Source: JBGAQP01 sp044220635
GTDB taxonomy: Bacteria > Pseudomonadota > Gammaproteobacteria > Burkholderiales > Usitatibacteraceae
Direction: 5' to 3'
Length of the DNA stretch: 38,049 nucleotides
NCBI GenBank assembly: GCA_044220635.1
Contig: JBGAQP010000030.1
Span: 1-38,049, forward strand
Shown here: one piece after another, positions 8,012 through 15,784 of the stretch
How positions within the stretch are numbered: position 1 is the first letter of the stretch
Layout: each line of letters begins with the position of its first letter
Translations under genes and position numbers: made by a program
Notes under the pieces: model-generated
Databases searched by the model: none
Told to the model about the DNA's origin: nothing
Seen by the model: only the letters and a program-made list of their open reading frames with translations

Positions 8012-8563
8012 ATGCCCAAGACCCTCCGGCTCGTGCTCCCGCACGGGCTCATGCTCCTCGCCACGGTGCTCCTGTACTGGGCGGCGACGCGCATCGGCGC
8101 CGGCACCGGCGGCGGGGGCAAGGGCATCGGTCCCGACGCCTGGCCCAAGGCGATCCTGGTCTTCATGGGGCTGCTGTGCGCCTGGGAGATCGTCAAGCGG
8201 CTCGTGCTGCGCTCCCGCGCGGGCGCCCGGGGCCTCGTCGAGGGCCTCGCGCGCGCGCCCGGCGAAAGCGAGGCGCCCGCGGCCACCCGCCCCGGGATGC
8301 TCGCCTGGGGCGTGGCCCTGGTCATCGGCTACGTGCTCGCCGTGCCCTGGCTGGGCTTCGCCGTCACCACGGCGCTCTTCCTCGCCGCCTTCCCCTGGTT
8401 CGGGGGGCTGCGCCGGCCCGCGCTCACCGCCGCCATCGGGCTCGCGGGCAGCGTCGCGCTCGTCGTGATCTTCATGCGCGTCGCCTACATCTCGCTGCCG
8501 CTCGGCGAGGGCCCGTTCCGCGGCCTCTCGCTCGCGCTGCTGCGGCTCATCGGCGTTTCCTGA
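8012..8563 (+). CDS. TTT transporter small membrane subunit (TctB), system 1
   Basis: This is the small four-helix subunit of the tripartite tricarboxylate transporter, 183 residues. The TctB signature GIGPDAWPKAILVFMGLLCAWEIVKRLV lies in its first third: a proline-containing loop followed by the second membrane segment. A polar cytoplasmic linker (about 70-90) and two more membrane segments follow. It lies 60 bases after the receptor gene and 6 bases before tctA, the canonical C-B-A order. No clear Shine-Dalgarno precedes the ATG at 8012. TctB is poorly conserved in general, so identification rests on the proline loop, topology and position. Confidence 0.85.
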   Translation: MPKTLRLVLPHGLMLLATVLLYWAATRIGAGTGGGGKGIGPDAWPKAILVFMGLLCAWEIVKRLVLRSRAGARGLVEGLARAPGESEAPAATRPGMLAWGVALVIGYVLAVPWLGFAVTTALFLAAFPWFGGLRRPALTAAIGLAGSVALVVIFMRVAYISLPLGEGPFRGLSLALLRLIGVS

Positions 8564-8569
8564 ACCGCC

Positions 8570-10099
8570 GTGGAGATCCTCGCCCACCTCGCGACCGGCT
8601 TCGGCCAGCTCTTCACGCCGGTCAATTTCCTCGTGCTCGCCATCGGGCTCGTGCTCGGCATGCTCGTCGCCGTGCTGCCGGGCCTCACGCTGGTGATGGG
8701 CGTGGTCCTCGCGCTGCCCTTCACCTACAAGATGGGCGTGGCCCCGGCGCTCATCCTGCTCACCTCGATGTACGTCTCGGGCACCTACGGGGGAGCCATC
8801 ACCGCGATCCTCTTCCGCATCCCGGGCGAGCCGATGGACGTGCCGCTGCTCTGGGACGGCTACCCGATGACGCGCCGCGGCGAGGCCGCGCTCGCCCTGG
8901 GCTGGTCGCTCGTCGCCGCGCTCGTCGGCGGGCTCGTCTCGGCGGTCGTGATGGTGGCGCTCTCCAAGCCGATCGCGGGCGTGGCGCTCGCCTTCTCCAA
9001 CCCGGAGTTCTTCGCGATCGTCTTTTTCGGGCTCGCGAGCGTGGTGACGCTTTCGGGAACCTCGCTCGTGAACGCCCTCATCAGCCTGTGCCTCGGGCTG
9101 CTCATCGCCACCGTCGGCGTCGACGAGATCTACGGCGCGGAGCGCTTCGCCTTCGGGCAGCCCTTCCTCCTCGACGGCATCGAGTTCCTGCTGGTGATGG
9201 TGGGCGCCTACGGCATCGGCGAGGTCCTCACGCGCATGAGCACCGGGTTTGCCGCGCAGGGCGGCGAGCCGGCCCCGGGCGCGGGGCGCTTCCGGACGTC
9301 CTTCCCGCGGCTGGCCCAGATCCTCGCCCTGAAATCGACCTTCGCGCGCGGGACCGCCACGGGCATCGTCGTCGGGGTCGTGCCCGGGGCGGGGGCGACG
9401 GTCTCGGCCTTCGTCGCCTACGGCATCGAGAGCCAGTACGGCCGCAATGCCGCGGCACTCGGCAGCGGCGCGCCCGAGGGCATCGTCGCCGCGAAGTCCG
9501 CCGCAACGGCTTCCGTGGGCGGGGCGCTGGTGCCGCTGCTCACCATGGGCATCCCCGGCAGCGGCGCCACCGCAATCATCCTCGCCGCGTTCCTCCTGCA
9601 CGGCATCCAGCCCGGGCCGCAGGTGTTCGTCTCGAGCCCCGAGCTCGTTTACACGGTGTTCGCGACGGTGTTCCTCGGGGTCGTGGGCATGTGCATCCTC
9701 GGCTACTTCGCCATCCGGCCGCTGTGCAAGGTGCTCGAGGCGCCCGAGGCCATCGTCTCGGCCTTCGTCGTGGTCTTCTGCTTCGTGGGCGCCTTCGCCA
9801 CGCGCAACAACCTCTCCGACCTGCACGTGATCGCCGCCTTCGGCGTGCTCGGCTTCCTCTTCGAGCGCTTCGACTTCCCCATCGCCCCACTCGTGCTCGG
9901 CACCATCCTCGGGCCGCTCGCGGAGACGAACTTCATGACCACCATGGTGAGCTACGACAACGACTGGACCGTGTTCTTCACGCGCCCCATCAGCGGCACC
10001 ATCCTCGCCCTCGCCGCCGCGGGCCTCGCCTGGCCCCTCGCGAAGGCCGCCTTCAAGCGCCTGCGCGCGCCCCGGCACGACCATGTCCAATCCGGCTGA
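8570..10099 (+). CDS. TTT transporter large membrane subunit (TctA), system 1
   Basis: This is the 509-residue transport channel of the TTT system, with about a dozen hydrophobic segments. Both family repeats are visible: LVAVLPGLTLVMG near the N-terminus, and VVGVVPGAGATVSAF plus TMGIPGSGATAIILAAFLLHGIQPGPQ in the second half (about 320-350). The start is GTG at 8570; no ATG fits as well. It overlaps the downstream aldehyde dehydrogenase gene by 17 bases, which ties transport to the metabolic genes 10083-14266. Transport is expected to be driven by the proton or sodium gradient (family knowledge). Confidence 0.93.
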   Translation: MEILAHLATGFGQLFTPVNFLVLAIGLVLGMLVAVLPGLTLVMGVVLALPFTYKMGVAPALILLTSMYVSGTYGGAITAILFRIPGEPMDVPLLWDGYPMTRRGEAALALGWSLVAALVGGLVSAVVMVALSKPIAGVALAFSNPEFFAIVFFGLASVVTLSGTSLVNALISLCLGLLIATVGVDEIYGAERFAFGQPFLLDGIEFLLVMVGAYGIGEVLTRMSTGFAAQGGEPAPGAGRFRTSFPRLAQILALKSTFARGTATGIVVGVVPGAGATVSAFVAYGIESQYGRNAAALGSGAPEGIVAAKSAATASVGGALVPLLTMGIPGSGATAIILAAFLLHGIQPGPQVFVSSPELVYTVFATVFLGVVGMCILGYFAIRPLCKVLEAPEAIVSAFVVVFCFVGAFATRNNLSDLHVIAAFGVLGFLFERFDFPIAPLVLGTILGPLAETNFMTTMVSYDNDWTVFFTRPISGTILALAAAGLAWPLAKAAFKRLRAPRHDHVQSG

Positions 10100-11510
10100 C
10101 GCGGGCACCGGCGCGCCTTCGATGCCGGCGGTGGAGGCGCTGGTCGCGCGCGCGCGCGCCGCGCAGGCCGTCGCCGAGGGCTACGACCAGGCCCGCGTGG
10201 ATGAGCTCGTGGCCGCCGCCGGCTGGGCGATCCTCGAGCCCGGGCGCAACCGCGAGCTCGCCGAGCTCGCGGTGGCGGCGACGGGCATCGGCGACGTCGG
10301 CGACAAGGTCCTCAAGAACCACCGCAAGACCCTGGGGCTTCTGCGCGACCTGCGCGGGATGAAGACCGTGGGCGTCATCGCCGAGGACCCGGCGCGCGGG
10401 CTCGTCGAGATCGCGCGCCCCGTGGGCGTCGTGTGCGCGATCACGCCCTCGACGAACCCCGCCGCCACGCCCGCGAACAAGATCATCAACGCGCTCAAGG
10501 CGAGAAACGCGGTGATCGTCGCCCCCTCGCCCAAGGGCGCGTCCACCTGCGCGCGGCTCCTCGAGTTCGTCCACGCGCAGTTCGACCGCATCGGCGCCCC
10601 GCGCGACCTCGTGCAGATGCTCCCCGCGCCGGTCACGAAGGAGGCGACCGCGGAGCTGATGCGCCGCTCGGACCTCGTGGTGGCCACGGGCTCCCAGGCC
10701 AACGTGCGCGCCGCCTACGCGAGCGGCACGCCCGCCTTCGGCGTGGGCGCGGGCAACGTCGCGGCGATCGTCGACGAGACCGCGGAGCTCGAGGCCGCGG
10801 CGGCGAAGATCGTGCTCTCCAAGACCTTCGACCACGCGACGAGCTGCTCCTCGGAGAACAGCGTGGTGCTGCTCGAGCCCATCGCGGAGGCGATGCTCGC
10901 CGCGCTCGCGCGCGAGGGCTGCGTCCTCGTGCAGGGGGGCGACCGCGAGCGCCTGCGCCGCGCGATGTGGAACGAGGGCCGGCTCTCCCCGGCGGTGATC
11001 GGCCAGGGCGCGGGGGCGATCGCCCGCCTCGCGGGGATCACGGACGCCGCCGCGCAGGCCGCGCGCGTGCTGATGGTCGAGGGCCACGGCTTCGGGCCCG
11101 ACGATCCCTTCTCCGGCGAGAAGCTCTCGCCGGTCCTCGCCGTCTACCGGGCGCGGGATTTCGAGGCCGCGAAGGACATCGTCCGGCGCCTCTACGCCTT
11201 CCAGGGCGCGGGGCATTCGGTGTCGCTGCACAGCGCGCGCGAGGACCGCGCCCTCGACCTGGGGCTGACGCTCCCCGTCGCGCGCGTGATCGTCAACCAG
11301 GCGCACTGCATCGCCAACGGCGGGAGCTTCTCGAACGGGCTGCCCGTGTCGCTCTCCATGGGCTGCGGCACCTGGGGGCGCAACAACTTCTCGGACAATC
11401 TCAACGTGCGCCAGTACCTGAACATCACGCGCATCGCGCGGCCGCTGCCCGAGCGCGTCCCGGCCCTCGAGGACCTCCTGGGCGAGTACTTCGCGCGCTG
11501 GGGGCGCTGA
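10083..11510 (+). CDS. CoA-acylating aldehyde dehydrogenase (SauS/EutE-like)
   Basis: This 475-residue aldehyde dehydrogenase superfamily protein belongs to the acylating branch that interconverts an aldehyde, CoA and NAD(P) with an acyl-CoA. It shows PVGVVCAITPSTNPAATP (nucleotide/CoA-binding start), the catalytic cysteine C255 within TSCSSENS, and the acylating-branch ending GCGTWGRNNFSDNL; the general-base glutamate motif of hydrolytic ALDHs is not apparent. It overlaps tctA by 17 bases and is 1 base from the acyl-CoA ligase gene. The same enzyme pair (SauS and SauT) converts sulfoacetate through sulfoacetyl-CoA to sulfoacetaldehyde in Cupriavidus necator. Other possible aldehydes include acetaldehyde, malonate semialdehyde and glyoxylate. 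The acylating type is fairly sure, the substrate is not. Confidence 0.88.
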   Translation: MSNPADAGTGAPSMPAVEALVARARAAQAVAEGYDQARVDELVAAAGWAILEPGRNRELAELAVAATGIGDVGDKVLKNHRKTLGLLRDLRGMKTVGVIAEDPARGLVEIARPVGVVCAITPSTNPAATPANKIINALKARNAVIVAPSPKGASTCARLLEFVHAQFDRIGAPRDLVQMLPAPVTKEATAELMRRSDLVVATGSQANVRAAYASGTPAFGVGAGNVAAIVDETAELEAAAAKIVLSKTFDHATSCSSENSVVLLEPIAEAMLAALAREGCVLVQGGDRERLRRAMWNEGRLSPAVIGQGAGAIARLAGITDAAAQAARVLMVEGHGFGPDDPFSGEKLSPVLAVYRARDFEAAKDIVRRLYAFQGAGHSVSLHSAREDRALDLGLTLPVARVIVNQAHCIANGGSFSNGLPVSLSMGCGTWGRNNFSDNLNVRQYLNITRIARPLPERVPALEDLLGEYFARWGR

Positions 11511-11511
11511 G

Positions 11512-13047
11512 GTGGGCGGCGCGAGCGCTCCCGCGACGATCGCGGAGCTCGTCGAGTCGCAGGCGCTCGCGAGGCCCGGGGCGACCTATCTCATCGCGAC
11601 CGACACGGGCGCGAGCTTGAGCTTCGGGGAGCTCGGCCGCGCCTGCCGGCGCGTGGCGGCGATGCTCGCGCGCGAGGGTCTCCCGGAAGGCGCCCACGTC
11701 TGCGTCGTGATGCCCAACGGGCTCGCGACCGTGCGGCTGCTGCTCGGCGCGATGGCCGGCGGCTACTGCGTGAACCCGGTGAACCTGCTCGCCCAGCCCG
11801 AGCAGATGCGCTACGTCCTCGACCACTCGGACGGCCGCCTCGTCTTCGCCTCGCCCGACTGGGCGCCGCGCGTGCGCGAGCTGGTCTCCGGCTTCGCGAG
11901 GCCGGTGCGCGTGGTCGAGGTCGACCCGGACGCGGCGACGCTCGCCGCGGAGCGCGAGGAGGACGGCGACGCGCCCCTCGCCCCGCCGCCGCCCGATCGC
12001 CTGGCGCTGCTCATGTACACCTCGGGCACCACCGGCAAGCCCAAGGGCGTGATGCTCACCCAGGCGAACCTCGTGGCGAACGCGCTCGCCATCAGCGCCG
12101 AGCACGCGCTCGGCCCCGGGGACCGCGTGGCCGCGATCCTGCCGCTCTACCACATCAACGCCTTCGCGGTGACGATGCTCGCCCCGCTCGCGCACGGCGG
12201 CTCGCTCGCGATGCCGCCGCGCTTCTCGGCCAAGGCGTTCTGGGACCTCGCGACCCGCTTCCGGTGCACCTGGATCAACGTCGTGCCCACGGTCGTGAGC
12301 TACCTGCTCGAGGGCGAGGCCCCGGCGCGCGAAGCGCTCTCCGCGATCCGCTTCTGCCGCTCGGCCTCGGCGGCGCTGCCCCCGGAGCACCATCGCGCCT
12401 TCGAGCGCAAGTTCGGCATCGGCATCGTCGAGACCATGGGGCTCACCGAGACCGTGGCGCCCGCCTTTTCCAACCCGCTCGATCCCGCGCGGCGCAAGGT
12501 GGGTTCCGTCGGCCGCCCGTCGGGGTGCGAGGCGTGCATCGTCGACGAGCGCGGCGAGCCCGTCGCCGACGGCACTCCCGGCGAGATCGCGATCCGCGGC
12601 CCGCAGGTCACCCCCGGCTACTACAAGAACCCCGAGGCGAGCGCCGCCGCCTTCTTCCCCGGCGGGTGGCTGCGCACGGGCGACATCGGCGTGCGCGACG
12701 CCGAGGGCTACTTCTTCGTCACCGGCCGCATCAAGGAGCTCATCATCAAGGGGGGCGAGAACATCGCGCCGCGCGAGATCGACGAGGTGCTGCTGCGCCA
12801 TCCCGCGGTGCTCGACGCGGCCGCCGTCGGCGTGCCGGACCGGCACTACGGTCAGGAGGTCGTCGCCTGCGTCGTGCGCCGGCCGGGCGCGGCGTGCTCC
12901 GCGGAGGACCTGCGCGCCTTCTGCCTCGAGCACCTCGGACGCTACAAGACGCCGAAGGCGATCCACTTCGTCGAGGAGCTTCCCCGCGGCCCCTCGGGCA
13001 AGGTGCAGCGGCTCAAGCTCCTCGACCTGCTGCCCTCCGCGGCCTGA
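11512..13047 (+). CDS. AMP-forming acyl-CoA ligase (ANL superfamily; SauT/oxalyl-CoA synthetase-like)
   Basis: This 511-residue enzyme activates a carboxylic acid to acyl-AMP and then acyl-CoA. Motifs in order: the P-loop YTSGTTGKPKG (from about 169), VETMGLTET, the hinge region GWLRTGDIG, GRIKELIIKGGENI (from about 405), and GPSGKVQR with the catalytic lysine near 497. The start is GTG at 11512, one base after the dehydrogenase stop. It sits between the acylating dehydrogenase and acetate kinase, so its acyl-CoA product is the natural substrate of the dehydrogenase run in the reductive direction. Chain length preference cannot be read; resemblance to small-acid ligases (sulfoacetate, oxalate, malonate) is inferred from context. 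Confidence 0.87.
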   Translation: MGGASAPATIAELVESQALARPGATYLIATDTGASLSFGELGRACRRVAAMLAREGLPEGAHVCVVMPNGLATVRLLLGAMAGGYCVNPVNLLAQPEQMRYVLDHSDGRLVFASPDWAPRVRELVSGFARPVRVVEVDPDAATLAAEREEDGDAPLAPPPPDRLALLMYTSGTTGKPKGVMLTQANLVANALAISAEHALGPGDRVAAILPLYHINAFAVTMLAPLAHGGSLAMPPRFSAKAFWDLATRFRCTWINVVPTVVSYLLEGEAPAREALSAIRFCRSASAALPPEHHRAFERKFGIGIVETMGLTETVAPAFSNPLDPARRKVGSVGRPSGCEACIVDERGEPVADGTPGEIAIRGPQVTPGYYKNPEASAAAFFPGGWLRTGDIGVRDAEGYFFVTGRIKELIIKGGENIAPREIDEVLLRHPAVLDAAAVGVPDRHYGQEVVACVVRRPGAACSAEDLRAFCLEHLGRYKTPKAIHFVEELPRGPSGKVQRLKLLDLLPSAA

Positions 13048-13057
13048 GCCGGCACCC

Positions 13058-14266
13058 ATGGAAGACCATGTCCTCACGCTCAACGCCGGCTCCTCGTCGA
13101 TCAAGTTCGCGCTGTTCCCGGCCGCCGGGCCGGTGGGCGCGCCGCGGCTCTCGGGGCTCGCCGAGGGCCTCGCGGCGGGGCCGGGCGGGGCGGCGCGGCT
13201 GCGCGTGCGCGACGCCGCCGGAGCGATCCTCGCCGAGGGCGCCCTCGCCGGGCCGGGCGGCGCGCCGGCGGCGCACGCCGACGCGCTCGCCGCGATCCTC
13301 GCCGCGATCGGCGCGCACGCGCCCGGCGCGCGCGTGGCGGGTGTGGGCCATCGCGTCGTGCACGGCGGGACCGCGTTCGGCCATCCCGTGGCGGTGGACG
13401 AGCGCGTGCTCGGCGAGCTCGCGGCGCTCGAACCCCTCGCGCCCCTGCACCAGCCGCACAACCTCGCGGGCGTGCGCGCCGCGCGCGCGGCCTTCCCCGG
13501 CGTGCCGCAGGTGGCCTGCTTCGACACCGCATTTCATCGCACCCAGCCCGAGCTGAACCAGCGCTTCGCCCTGCCGCGCGCGCACTTCGACGCGGGAGTG
13601 CGCCGCTACGGCTTCCACGGCCTGAACTACGAGTCGATCGCGGCGCGCCTCGCCCAGGAGGGCGGCCCCCGGGCGCTCGGGCGCGTCGTCGTCGCGCACC
13701 TCGGGAACGGGGCGTCGCTCTGCGCGATGCGGGAGTGCCGCTCGGTCGCGACGACGATGGGCTTCTCGCCGCTCGACGGGCTGCCCATGGGCACGCGCTG
13801 CGGCCGGATCGACCCCGGCGTGCTGCTCTACCTCCTCGAGCGCCGCGCGATGGACGCGTCCTCGCTCTCCACGCTCCTCTACCGCGAATCGGGGCTGAAG
13901 GGGCTCTCGGGGATCTCGGGGGACCTGCGCGAGCTCGAGGCCTCGGCCTCGGTGGCGGCCCGCGAGGCGCTCGACTATTTCGTCGAGCACGCGCGCCGCG
14001 AGATCGCGGCGATGGCGGCCGCGATCGGGGGCCTCGACCTGCTGGTGTTCACCGGCGGCATCGGCGAGAACGCCCACGCGATCCGCGGGCGCATCGTCGC
14101 GGGCCTCGCGTGGATGGGGCTCGCGCCCGACCCGGCGGCGAACGCCGCGGGCCGCGGGCGCATCACGGCGCCCGGGAGCGCCGTCGAGGCGCGCGTCATG
14201 CACGCCGACGAGGAGGCGGTGATCGCGCGCCACACGGCGCGCGTTCTGGGAGAGGCGCGCGGCTGA
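13058..14266 (+). CDS. ackA: Acetate kinase (acetate/propionate kinase family)
   Basis: This 402-residue ASKHA-fold kinase makes ATP and acetate from acetyl phosphate and ADP, or the reverse. Landmarks: LNAGSSSIKF at 8-17 (Asn/Ser phosphate ligands), GHRVVHGG with the substrate arginine, FDTAFHRT, GFHGLNYE with the catalytic histidine, HLGNGASL, TRCGRIDPG with a second arginine, FTGGIGENA, and the Mg-binding glutamate in ADEEAVIA. Length is normal. It is the last gene of the supercluster and ends 13 bases from the convergent hemY. No phosphotransacetylase or acetyl-phosphate-forming enzyme (Xsc, phosphoketolase) lies in the window, so its acetyl-phosphate source must be elsewhere. Confidence 0.93.
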   Translation: MEDHVLTLNAGSSSIKFALFPAAGPVGAPRLSGLAEGLAAGPGGAARLRVRDAAGAILAEGALAGPGGAPAAHADALAAILAAIGAHAPGARVAGVGHRVVHGGTAFGHPVAVDERVLGELAALEPLAPLHQPHNLAGVRAARAAFPGVPQVACFDTAFHRTQPELNQRFALPRAHFDAGVRRYGFHGLNYESIAARLAQEGGPRALGRVVVAHLGNGASLCAMRECRSVATTMGFSPLDGLPMGTRCGRIDPGVLLYLLERRAMDASSLSTLLYRESGLKGLSGISGDLRELEASASVAAREALDYFVEHARREIAAMAAAIGGLDLLVFTGGIGENAHAIRGRIVAGLAWMGLAPDPAANAAGRGRITAPGSAVEARVMHADEEAVIARHTARVLGEARG

Positions 14267-14279
14267 GGTCCGCGCGGGC

Positions 14280-15686
14280 TCAGGGCGAAGGCGCGGGAGC
14301 GCGCAGCCACTCGCCGAGGGATTGCGCCGTGGCGTGCGCGTTGGCGATGCAATCGCCCACGGAAACGCCGCCGCGCCAGTTCGCGCAGAAGCGCAGCCCC
14401 GGCAGCGCCTTCTCGGCCTCGGCCACGCGGGCGATGCGCCCGAGGTGGCCGAGCTCGTATTGCGGGATCGCCCGCGGCCAGCGGGTGACCTCGTGCCACA
14501 GGGCGCCGGCGCGCGCGCCGAGCAGCGCCCGGTGCTCCTCGGCGACCCGGGAGGCGATCGTCGCGTCGTCGGCGGCCGCGAGCTCGGGATCGCGGCGCCC
14601 GCCCACGAAGGTCGTGAGGAGCACGCGGCCCTCGGGCGAGCGCCCTTCGAACATCGAGCTCGAGAAGAGGCAGCCGAGGACGGCGCGGCCCTCCACGCGC
14701 GGGGCGAGGAACCCGAAGCCGTCGAGGGCGTGGGCCACGTCCTCGCGCCGGTAGGCGCTCGCCACCACGCTCACCGGCGGATACTCGATCTCGCCGAGGG
14801 CGGCCGCCGCGCCCGGGGCGATCGGGCGGACGAGCCTCGCCGCCTCGTGCGCGGGCACCGCGAGCACCACGCCGCGCGCGCTGCGGGTGAAGGTCGCGCC
14901 GGAGCGCTCGAATTGCACCGCGAAGCCGCCGCCGGGCGCGCCGGCGAGGGAAACGGCGCGCGCGCCGAGGTTCACTTCGGCGATCCCGCGGGCGAGGGCG
15001 TCCGTCAGCGTCTGCATGCCCCGCGCGAACGAGAAGCTCTTCGCGGTGTTCTTCGCGGTCTCCGCGCGCTTGCGCCGCTCGCGGGCGCCGAGGATCGCGC
15101 CGAGGATGAGGCTGCCGTAGCGCTGCTCCAGGGCATGGAGCTTCGGGAAGGCGCCCGGCACCGACAGGCGCTCGGGGTTGCCCGCGTAGATGCCGGCCAC
15201 GAAGGGCTCGATCGCGTAGTCGAGGAACTCGACGCCGAGGCGCCGGCGCACGAACTGCGCGATGCTCTCCTCCCCGGCGCCGCGGTGCCGGGCGATGAAG
15301 GGCTCGAGGGCGAGGCGCGCCTTCGCGCCGAACGAGAAGAGGGGGGTGGCGAGGAAGGCGCCCGGCGACATCGGCAGCGCCACGGGGCGCGCGCCCTTCA
15401 CCACGAAGCGCGTGTCGGCGACCTTGCTGGCACTCCGGCGCTCGCCGGCCACGCCCGCGGCCTCGAGCAGCTCGCCGATGAGGGGCGAGGTGTCGAGCGC
15501 GCTGTTGGGGCCGGCCTCGAAGAGGAAGCCGTCGCGGCTTCGGGTGCCGATCGCCCCGCCGGGGCGCTCCGCCGCCTCGAAGAGCGCGACGCGGGCGCCG
15601 CGACGCTCGAGCCCGAACGCGGTGGCGAGCCCGGAGAGGCCGCCGCCGACGACGAGGACGTCCGCAACCGGGGAGGAATCGGTCAT
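14280..15686 (-). CDS. hemY: Protoporphyrinogen oxidase, HemY type (oxygen-dependent, FAD)
   Basis: This enzyme oxidises a late tetrapyrrole intermediate of haem synthesis (protoporphyrinogen IX to protoporphyrin IX, or coproporphyrinogen in the related branch) using FAD and O2. The 468-residue protein begins with the Rossmann motif VLVVGGGLSGLATA (from about residue 10) and RPGGAIGTRSRDGFLFEAGPNS, typical of the amine-oxidase-like PPO family. It ends with the FAD-contacting GVSVGDCIANAHATAQSL. The ATG at 15686 is the only good start; a TTG at 15761 would add 25 atypical basic residues. It is divergent from the hydrolase at 15785; the shared 98-base gap holds an FNR-type dyad. It converges on ackA. 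Confidence 0.9.
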   Translation of the reverse strand: MTDSSPVADVLVVGGGLSGLATAFGLERRGARVALFEAAERPGGAIGTRSRDGFLFEAGPNSALDTSPLIGELLEAAGVAGERRSASKVADTRFVVKGARPVALPMSPGAFLATPLFSFGAKARLALEPFIARHRGAGEESIAQFVRRRLGVEFLDYAIEPFVAGIYAGNPERLSVPGAFPKLHALEQRYGSLILGAILGARERRKRAETAKNTAKSFSFARGMQTLTDALARGIAEVNLGARAVSLAGAPGGGFAVQFERSGATFTRSARGVVLAVPAHEAARLVRPIAPGAAAALGEIEYPPVSVVASAYRREDVAHALDGFGFLAPRVEGRAVLGCLFSSSMFEGRSPEGRVLLTTFVGGRRDPELAAADDATIASRVAEEHRALLGARAGALWHEVTRWPRAIPQYELGHLGRIARVAEAEKALPGLRFCANWRGGVSVGDCIANAHATAQSLGEWLRAPAPSP

Positions 15687-15725
15687 GGCCTGCGCGCAGT
15701 TCCGGGAGGAGTTGATACGCTTTGT

Positions 15726-15761
15726 ACGCGAATCGCGCCGCGGCCGCTTGATTCGCGTCAA
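15726..15761. promoter_or_regulatory. FNR/CRP-type dyad and inverted repeat between hemY and hydrolase genes
   Basis: At 15748-15761 the sequence TTGAT-TCGC-GTCAA matches the FNR/Anr/CRP consensus TTGAT-N4-ATCAA at nine of ten positions. Overlapping it, ACGCGAAT (15726-15733) and ATTCGCGT (15751-15758) form a perfect 8-base inverted repeat with a 17-base spacer. A -10-like CATAAT lies at 15773-15778, only 6 bases before the hydrolase ATG, so that transcript would be nearly leaderless and the dyad would overlap its -35 zone. On the minus strand a TATCAA lies at 15717-15712 ahead of hemY. Function as a redox site is inference. Confidence 0.4.
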
Positions 15762-15784
15762 TCGCCCCGGGGCATAATCGCCCC

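Noticed and set aside
6815..10108. A 1097-residue open frame on the minus strand
   Set aside because: It is antisense to a well-supported TTT operon, has no recognisable domain, and its composition (His, Glu, Arg, Asp, Gly rich) is typical of GC-rich shadow frames.
10083..14266. Naming the ligase and dehydrogenase sauT and sauS outright
   Set aside because: Gene order and family fit, but no sulfoacetaldehyde acetyltransferase is in the window and substrate specificity cannot be read from sequence. Kept as a hypothesis only.
15687..15761. Longer hemY starting at a TTG at 15761
   Set aside because: The added 25 residues are basic and unlike any PPO N-terminus; the ATG at 15686 sits just before the FAD motif.
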